Assembly (NCBI GenBank): GCA_015066165.1 | Contig: SVOX01000013.1 | Span: 1-18,382 of the forward strand | Direction: 5' to 3' | Length of the DNA stretch: 18,382 nt | From: Oscillospiraceae bacterium | GTDB lineage: Bacteria > Bacillota > Clostridia > Oscillospirales > Acutalibacteraceae | In this document: in pieces, positions 15,401-18,382 of the stretch | Layout: each line of letters starts with the position of its first letter | Numbering within the stretch: the first letter of the stretch is position 1 | The notes under the pieces: generated by a model | Databases searched by the model: none | Told to the model about the DNA's origin: nothing | Seen by the model: the letters and a program-made list of their open reading frames with translations, nothing else | Program-made: the position numbers and the translations under genes

Positions 15401-16442
15401 ATTTATTTATGAGTTTCCATTGACCACCGCTTATTGTCACATTGCTAAATGTTGAAAAATCACCCGTATATGTAGTATTTGAATCTATTATTTGTTGCAC
15501 CGCACCGTGTACTGTAAGAGTATCTTTTTGGTTTGTGTGAGTAACCGAGTTTGCAGACTTAATATGAATATTTACATTTTTATAAAAATGTACTTGGCCG
15601 CTTGCATGATTACTTCCCCAAGTTATTGTAGGTTTAGCTTCATCATTATCAACCACAAGATTGTAATCACCATACATTTTAAAGTACTCTATACCTGCAG
15701 ACGGCAAAAATATACCGCATCCATACGGTGTTCCTACTGCATTTTCAAAAATAACGGTCATATCTTCTTGATATTCATGCCAAGTATCGTATCCGGAATT
15801 TCCCATTTTAAAGTTAAGACCTGTAAGATTTGTAAAACCGCCGGTCCATGTACCGTCACTATTAAAAGACGGCATTCCATACTTTGCACTTTCTTCAAAA
15901 ATAACATTATTACCGTCAAATCCCAATAAATCATATTGGTCACGCATTGAAATAATACGAATATTCCTGAACACTGTAGGTCCGCCCAAAATCACATTAG
16001 CAGGACTGTCGTTTGTACGAATATTATGACAAAAAGCAAGATATACTTCTTCACCGTTTTGAGAATATCCTTGAATAACTACTTGGGCTTCGTGTGTAGG
16101 TATTGAACCGCCGTTAACAGTAAAAGCTGTAAGTTTTGTTTCGTCTCCTTTTACAATACTTCCCGCACCATCATTCCAATTGGGACTATTCATAATATTT
16201 ATATTAGCAATATCACTTGCACCCAAACCATCTTGATTAATAGAGTTAATGACATCATAAACTGTGGCCGCAGGTGTTTCTTTTGTTCTTCCGTCACCTG
16301 TACCGCCATTCATTACATAGAAATCCTTAATTTCTCTTTCTAAAATTTCACTTTCAGCTTTTGGTAATAAAGCAAATGTGCTTATATAAACCAAAGTTAA
16401 AGTTAAAAAAATGCTTAAAATTCTACATACTCTTTTTTTCAT
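12441..16442 (-). CDS. Large exported repeat protein with C-terminal calcineurin-like metallophosphoesterase
   Basis: This protein has 1333 residues. A signal peptide (MKKRVCRIL then a hydrophobic run, about 1-31) is followed by two related ~360-residue units starting near residues 41 and 408 (each opening VMNGGTGDGRTKETPAATV), probably right-handed beta-helix-like. Next come an InlB/Flg_new-like segment (about 745-815, GWKNTKTG) and a strand-rich region (about 825-1000) of a type seen in Ruminococcaceae secreted proteins. The last ~290 residues are a phosphoesterase with all metal motifs: DPH (Asp1049, His1051), GGDSVD (Asp1104), GNHE (Asn1136, His1137), His1220 and HGHEH (His1295, His1297). 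It should therefore be an active dinuclear-metal phosphatase or phosphodiesterase outside the cell; the substrate is unknown. No LPXTG or SLH anchor is seen. It is co-transcribed with the dockerin-like gene, 21 bp away. The longer TTG start (16463) is rejected for the ribosome site. Confidence 0.85.
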   Translation of the reverse strand: MKKRVCRILSIFLTLTLVYISTFALLPKAESEILEREIKDFYVMNGGTGDGRTKETPAATVYDVINSINQDGLGASDIANINIMNSPNWNDGAGSIVKGDETKLTAFTVNGGSIPTHEAQVVIQGYSQNGEEVYLAFCHNIRTNDSPANVILGGPTVFRNIRIISMRDQYDLLGFDGNNVIFEESAKYGMPSFNSDGTWTGGFTNLTGLNFKMGNSGYDTWHEYQEDMTVIFENAVGTPYGCGIFLPSAGIEYFKMYGDYNLVVDNDEAKPTITWGSNHASGQVHFYKNVNIHIKSANSVTHTNQKDTLTVHGAVQQIIDSNTTYTGDFSTFSNVTISGGQWKLINKSGNKELLAFTDIAGTFKVEDGFQAIATNSESVEVTSEDGILTLDEGEWIIECKELPKTNNYYVMNGGTGDGRTKETPAATVYDVISSVNADLSLGDIANINIMQRDDYNSVKGMTSGTVHNLTCWSTVGNENLPTHSAKIVIKAYEQQYDSSGNKIPTYLADSGAFGTVQKFGLGGPTEFKDVCLVDTRNNYDGIYLNGFDAKFSKLTTYGILNNNSTVTLTRVRTNSLAGSSIGSQTVEFNNALSGGVHIQRSGYTVGSYSGDFNLIIDNPVDNNCPVLLWGVGHASGGVTYNGNININIKNAYSVKHELVNSSYGIGKVTVNGAVQIITKSDVVAEGSPTDFSDYVIMNGGFWDITLFSEEDDVLEFTDMGGQFKVKDGYTATAVAHDGSKLGSKDGKLIINPGKYDVYVSEEFTNDGETIIVHKSCEIDVENVAHSTLENKLFVGWKNTKTGAYVDKKSTYSQGDVLEAAYIDFKENSDFVFENAMTTDDIGLRFIFSNNKVFYNSLPEVLDIGAIVLPTDEGGYYDLFLDKAVVSEWKWNTDTGYDFEPLTTGKTPTKIQFKNILEENNETVKYTACITNIAENKYSTYYSAKGYIKYKDYNGVETVLYTAQVQNCLYKAAADTTEKRDVDTKVIEVTKSNFQNQMNDYNTNRVLKYGTGADGDVYNIYNWNGLNVNDIVIDSGINGMEETKIAFMADPHFNYINQKDILQGLPTTLSSYRGRSWARSGWSLSPTIKAMNFANSFDRVVLGGDSVDYISYGGLSLTSRVFTEREVNNNLTMIMGNHEGDEISQPDLQIDNILSLEERFAFCQSGWSNDVYYSSDIINDKVMIIGLDNSRCKYWESQLESLKNDLSYARENDMAVLVFQHIPMLTMNPQETSYKFGNTHITDYFGKELEGTASQTRNMTNYIGYIGNANSDDVTKEVYNLIRSNADIIKGVFHGHEHCNMYTEIIGLDANNTKIPQHGIAGIHYNAIMSITVK
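15151..15218 (-). repeat. 68-bp intragenic repeat, copy 2
   Basis: It matches 16252-16319 at 67 of 68 positions, differing only at 15204/16305. It encodes the opening of the second long repeat unit of the metallophosphoesterase protein; the copies are 1101 bp (367 codons) apart. Confidence 0.95.
16252..16319 (-). repeat. 68-bp intragenic repeat, copy 1
   Basis: Partner of 15151-15218, encoding the opening of the first long repeat unit. The surrounding protein sequence is much more diverged than this block. Confidence 0.95.
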
Positions 16443-16449
16443 AAGGCAT

Positions 16450-16456
16450 CTCCTTT
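16450..16456 (-). promoter_or_regulatory. Ribosome binding site deciding the metallophosphoesterase start
   Basis: AAAGGAG on the minus strand, 7 bases before ATG 16442 and inside the longer TTG frame. The chosen start also gives a clean MKKR-type signal peptide. Confidence 0.85.
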
Positions 16457-16463
16457 CGCACAA

Positions 16464-17144
16464 TTACCACTCTGATTTATCAATAAGCTCATTATCCATA
16501 TTTACACGAGTTATGGAAAATTCTTTAACTTTTCCAAATCCAACAAGTTGAAGTTCTATCCCTTTCACTTCTTCAATAATAAAAGGAGTTTTTATTTCTC
16601 GTGTCACGGTTATTAAACCATCGTTTTTTTCTGTTGAAGTTTTATCCAATATCAAGTTGTCAATTCCGTTTAATTTAACCTTTATATCACCATTATCCTC
16701 ATATGAATATTGAATTTTATACTCTGCACCAGTTCCAAGATTAGATAACAATTCTTTTGAAAAAGCACTATTACCATTTAACATCAAACTTCCGTCTATT
16801 ATAAAATTTTTATCCTTATTTTCGTATTGTATTACCAAATCCCTTATATCAATAATTGCATCACCGTTAGAATCGGAATATATTGTGTTAAGGTCATTTT
16901 CAAAAACACCACTATAATTATTATTCTTTATTGATAAAATCAAGGCCCTTAAATTATTTATATCTGATTCGTCAATTAGACCATTACCATCATAATCACC
17001 TGGTATTAGAAAAGCACTCTCACCATTTTTAAAATCACATACAACTACATCTTTTTGGTATTTTTTAGCCGAAACTACTAAAAAATTTAAAATAATAAAA
17101 CATAATAAAATTAAAAACAACACACTTTTTAATACTTTTCTCAT
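16464..17144 (-). CDS. Exported or membrane-anchored dockerin-like protein with C-terminal beta domain
   Basis: This protein has 226 residues. A hydrophobic N-terminus (about 4-26) is a signal peptide or anchor. Two dockerin-type calcium loops follow, D-Y-D-G-N-G-L-I-D-E-S-D (50-61) and D-S-N-G-D-A-I-I-D-I-R-D (91-102), each with acidic or Asn residues at positions 1, 3, 5, 9 and 12 of the loop and a following helix. The remaining ~110 residues are strand-rich and unrecognised. Dockerins bind cohesins to build extracellular complexes; here the module is near the N-terminus, whereas it is commonly at the C-terminus. No cohesin is visible in the window. It is first in the operon, followed 21 bp later by the metallophosphoesterase. 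ATG 17144 is preferred to 17150 for ribosome spacing (8 versus 2 bases). Three hand-counted rows average about 28% GC. Confidence 0.75.
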   Translation of the reverse strand: MRKVLKSVLFLILLCFIILNFLVVSAKKYQKDVVVCDFKNGESAFLIPGDYDGNGLIDESDINNLRALILSIKNNNYSGVFENDLNTIYSDSNGDAIIDIRDLVIQYENKDKNFIIDGSLMLNGNSAFSKELLSNLGTGAEYKIQYSYEDNGDIKVKLNGIDNLILDKTSTEKNDGLITVTREIKTPFIIEEVKGIELQLVGFGKVKEFSITRVNMDNELIDKSEW

Positions 17145-17272
17145 ATCCATAACCTCGTTTTGAAAAAGTTATTTTTTCTCGCATCGCAAATTTTGGTTTG
17201 CGATGCAAGAAAGATACAGCGGAAAGGGAGATTTACTGTATCAAATAATAAGATGTTTTAAAATAATACATC
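17145..17272 (-). other. Structured 5' leader of the dockerin/metallophosphoesterase operon
   Basis: Between the predicted transcription start (about 17272) and the dockerin start lie three stem-loops in minus-strand order: AGATGT/ACATCT (17268-17273 with 17251-17256), GATACAG/CTGTATC (17236-17242 with 17213-17219; 16-nt loop) and a 16-bp stem (17197-17212 with 17175-17190; 6-nt loop CCAAAA). The last has one U-G wobble in minus-strand RNA and lies about 19 bases upstream of the ribosome site. No U-tract follows, so it is not an obvious terminator. No known riboswitch was recognised. Confidence 0.6.
17153..17156 (-). promoter_or_regulatory. Ribosome binding site deciding the dockerin gene start
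   Basis: GAGG on the minus strand lies 8 bases before ATG 17144 but only 2 bases before the upstream in-frame ATG 17150. Confidence 0.7.
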
Positions 17273-17278
17273 TAATTT

Positions 17279-17307
17279 CATTATAAATGATAAAATCACC
17301 TTTTCAA
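17279..17307 (-). promoter_or_regulatory. Sigma-A promoter of the dockerin/metallophosphoesterase operon
   Basis: The minus strand shows TTGAAA (17302-17307), a 17-bp spacer and TATAAT (17279-17284). No better match was seen between 17151 and 17350. Confidence 0.75.
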
Positions 17308-17317
17308 TAGCGTTATG

Positions 17318-17344
17318 TTGCAACACAATAGTATTTTGTTGCAA
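17318..17344. promoter_or_regulatory. 27-bp imperfect palindrome upstream of the secreted operon promoter
   Basis: Outer arms TTGCAACA (17318-17325) and TGTTGCAA (17337-17344) are perfect inverted repeats, and the inner AAT/ATT also pair, with one mismatch between. The centre is about 59 bases upstream of the predicted transcription start, a position suited to an activator or co-regulator. It could also be incidental hairpin sequence. Confidence 0.5.
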
Positions 17345-17353
17345 TTTTAATTT

Positions 17354-17387
17354 ACAAAAAAAGAAGAACCGAAGTCCTTCTTTTTTG
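17354..17387 (-). terminator. UUCG-tetraloop terminator of the second Clp ATPase gene
   Basis: On the minus strand C(UUCG)G closes a 13-bp stem (AAAAAAGAAGGAC with GUUCUUCUUUUUU, one G-U pair), and the second arm is itself the U-run. It starts 9 bases after the stop codon. Confidence 0.9.
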
Positions 17388-17396
17388 TTAATAAAC

Positions 17397-18382
17397 TTAT
17401 GCAAATTTTGTTTCAATTTTAACTTCTGTATTTGCGCTAACTTTAATTTCTGCAATACTTCCCTCGCTGTTGTCAACAATAACGTCAACAATTTTGTTTT
17501 CAATTTCACGGCGAATAAGGTTGCGAAGTTCTCTGGCTCCTCGTTTTCCACCGTCGCATTTTTGTGCCAAATACTCGCAAAGTTTTTTATCATAAGAAAA
17601 ATCAATAAGTTTTTCTTTTAAAGCAGATTTCAGTTCATCTAACATTAATGCCGCAATTTTTGTAAGTGTTTCTTGAGATAAGGGTGAAAATACCACTATT
17701 TCATCAACACGGGCAATAAATTCGGGTCTTAAGAAACTTTCAAGCGCTTTTAATGCCTTTTCTTTTGATGCTTGTGCTTCGGTTCTGCCAAAGCCCAAAA
17801 GGTTTTCACTTTTCTCACTTCCTGCATTGGAAGTCATAACAATTACAGTGTTTTGGAAATTAACCGTTCTGCCCTGTGCATCGGTAACCTTACCGTCATC
17901 AAGAATTTGTAAAAGAATATTAAGCACGTCGGGGTGTGCCTTTTCAATTTCATCAAAAAGCACCACCGAATACGGCTTTCTTCTAACCTTTTCGGTAAGT
18001 TGACCTGCCTCGTCATAGCCCACGTATCCGGGAGGGGCACCAATAATACGGGATACCGAGTGCTTTTCCATAAATTCCGACATATCAAGACGAATTAAAG
18101 TTTCGGGGGTGTTGAAAAGTTGTTCTGATAACACCTTTACAAGTTCGGTTTTACCAACACCTGTAGGTCCTACAAATATAAAAGATGCAGGGCGGTGAAT
18201 ATTGCTGGTTTGTACTCTTGACCGCTTAACCGCACTTGCTACCAACTTTGTTGCATTTTCTTGACCGATAATACGCTTATTTAAGGCATCTTCCAAAGTT
18301 GAAAGTTTTTTAAGGTCGCTTTCCTGAATTTTGGTAGCGGGAATACCTGTCCAAAGTTCAATAACCCTTGCAATATCCATAT
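17397..18382 (-). CDS. Second Clp-family AAA+ unfoldase, D2 domain (5' part outside window)
   Basis: The frame is still open at the window edge. The visible 327 residues start in the linker before D2 (IELWTGIPATK), which in complete Clp ATPases is internal, so the Met near the edge is not the true start. D2 carries Walker A GPTGVGKT (71-78), Walker B VLFDE (140-144), the pore-loop region GAPPGYVGYDE (114-124) and the C-terminal small domain with KRGARELRN. A loop after Walker B contains LGF (195-197), the hydrophobic-G-F tripeptide used to dock ClpP; ClpB disaggregases lack it. I therefore read this as a ClpP-partnering ClpC/ClpA-like protein rather than ClpB. It is a paralogue of the clpC at 6827-9259 and the N-terminal and middle domains cannot be judged. 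Confidence 0.85.
   Translation of the reverse strand, partial: MDIARVIELWTGIPATKIQESDLKKLSTLEDALNKRIIGQENATKLVASAVKRSRVQTSNIHRPASFIFVGPTGVGKTELVKVLSEQLFNTPETLIRLDMSEFMEKHSVSRIIGAPPGYVGYDEAGQLTEKVRRKPYSVVLFDEIEKAHPDVLNILLQILDDGKVTDAQGRTVNFQNTVIVMTSNAGSEKSENLLGFGRTEAQASKEKALKALESFLRPEFIARVDEIVVFSPLSQETLTKIAALMLDELKSALKEKLIDFSYDKKLCEYLAQKCDGGKRGARELRNLIRREIENKIVDVIVDNSEGSIAEIKVSANTEVKIETKFA

Noticed and set aside
15151..16319. Repeated 68-bp block considered as a mobile-element end or CRISPR-like repeat
   Set aside because: Only two copies exist, they are in frame inside one coding region, and they encode the same peptide; no terminal inverted repeats or spacers are present.
16443..16463. TTG start giving a longer metallophosphoesterase protein
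   Set aside because: The AAAGGAG site would be internal, and the shorter start yields a standard signal peptide.
17175..17212. Strong hairpin considered as a terminator
   Set aside because: No U-run follows on either strand and it sits between a promoter and a ribosome site; it is better treated as leader structure.
17145..17272. Leader compared with known riboswitches (c-di-GMP, purine, TPP, SAM types from memory)
   Set aside because: None of the conserved core sequences I know are present, so no class is assigned.
17397..18382. ClpB disaggregase call for the partial ATPase
   Set aside because: The LGF tripeptide in the loop after Walker B is a ClpP-docking feature that ClpB lacks; upstream sequence could still change this.

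Overview
The window looks like chromosome from a low-GC, Gram-positive, spore-former-type member of the Clostridia, probably an uncultured gut or rumen relative of the Ruminococcaceae/Oscillospiraceae. Reasons: a ctsR-mcsA-mcsB-clpC heat-shock operon (a Firmicutes signature), strong AGGAGG-type ribosome binding sites, clear sigma-A promoters, U-tract terminators, a dockerin-like secreted protein and a cytoplasmic glycan-processing set. The assignment is inference; no rRNA or other phylogenetic marker is present.

Layout. (1) 1-552, plus strand: the 3' end of a teichoic-acid-type glycosyl/glycerophosphotransferase, cut by the window edge, with a terminator. (2) 588-2840, plus strand: a promoter, an MFS transporter and an overlapping PfkB-family sugar-phosphate kinase (1-phosphofructokinase-like), closed by a bidirectional terminator. 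(3) 2839-6830, minus strand: two separately promoted cytoplasmic genes, a GH106-like glycoside hydrolase and an acetylxylan-esterase-family hydrolase. With the transporter and kinase they suggest uptake and intracellular trimming of acetylated, possibly rhamnose-containing plant or host oligosaccharides. (4) 6827-11287, minus strand: ctsR-mcsA-mcsB-clpC, with two CtsR operators in opposite orientation around the promoter -10. CtsR represses, McsA/McsB phosphorylate arginines, and ClpC unfolds substrates for ClpP. (5) 11302-11525, plus strand: a 39-residue Cys/Gly/Asn-rich peptide with one hydrophobic segment, missed by length-filtered ORF calling. It has a perfect Shine-Dalgarno and a possible sporulation-type promoter. 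(6) 11533-12411, plus strand: an AraC-family regulator. (7) 12441-17344, minus strand: a two-gene secreted operon with a structured ~128-nt leader and an upstream palindrome. Its first gene is a signal-anchored dockerin-like protein. Its second is a 1333-residue exported protein with two long repeats, a linker region and a C-terminal calcineurin-type metallophosphoesterase with all its metal motifs. (8) 17354-18382, minus strand: the 3' part of a second Clp ATPase, cut by the window edge, with a UUCG-tetraloop terminator.

The least explained part is 11302-17350, lying between two Clp ATPase genes: the small Cys-rich peptide, the AraC regulator and the dockerin/metallophosphoesterase operon. 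The regulator and dockerin genes are clearly AT-richer than the clp genes in the rows I counted by hand. No tRNA, rRNA, CRISPR, insertion sequence, phage gene or known riboswitch was recognised.
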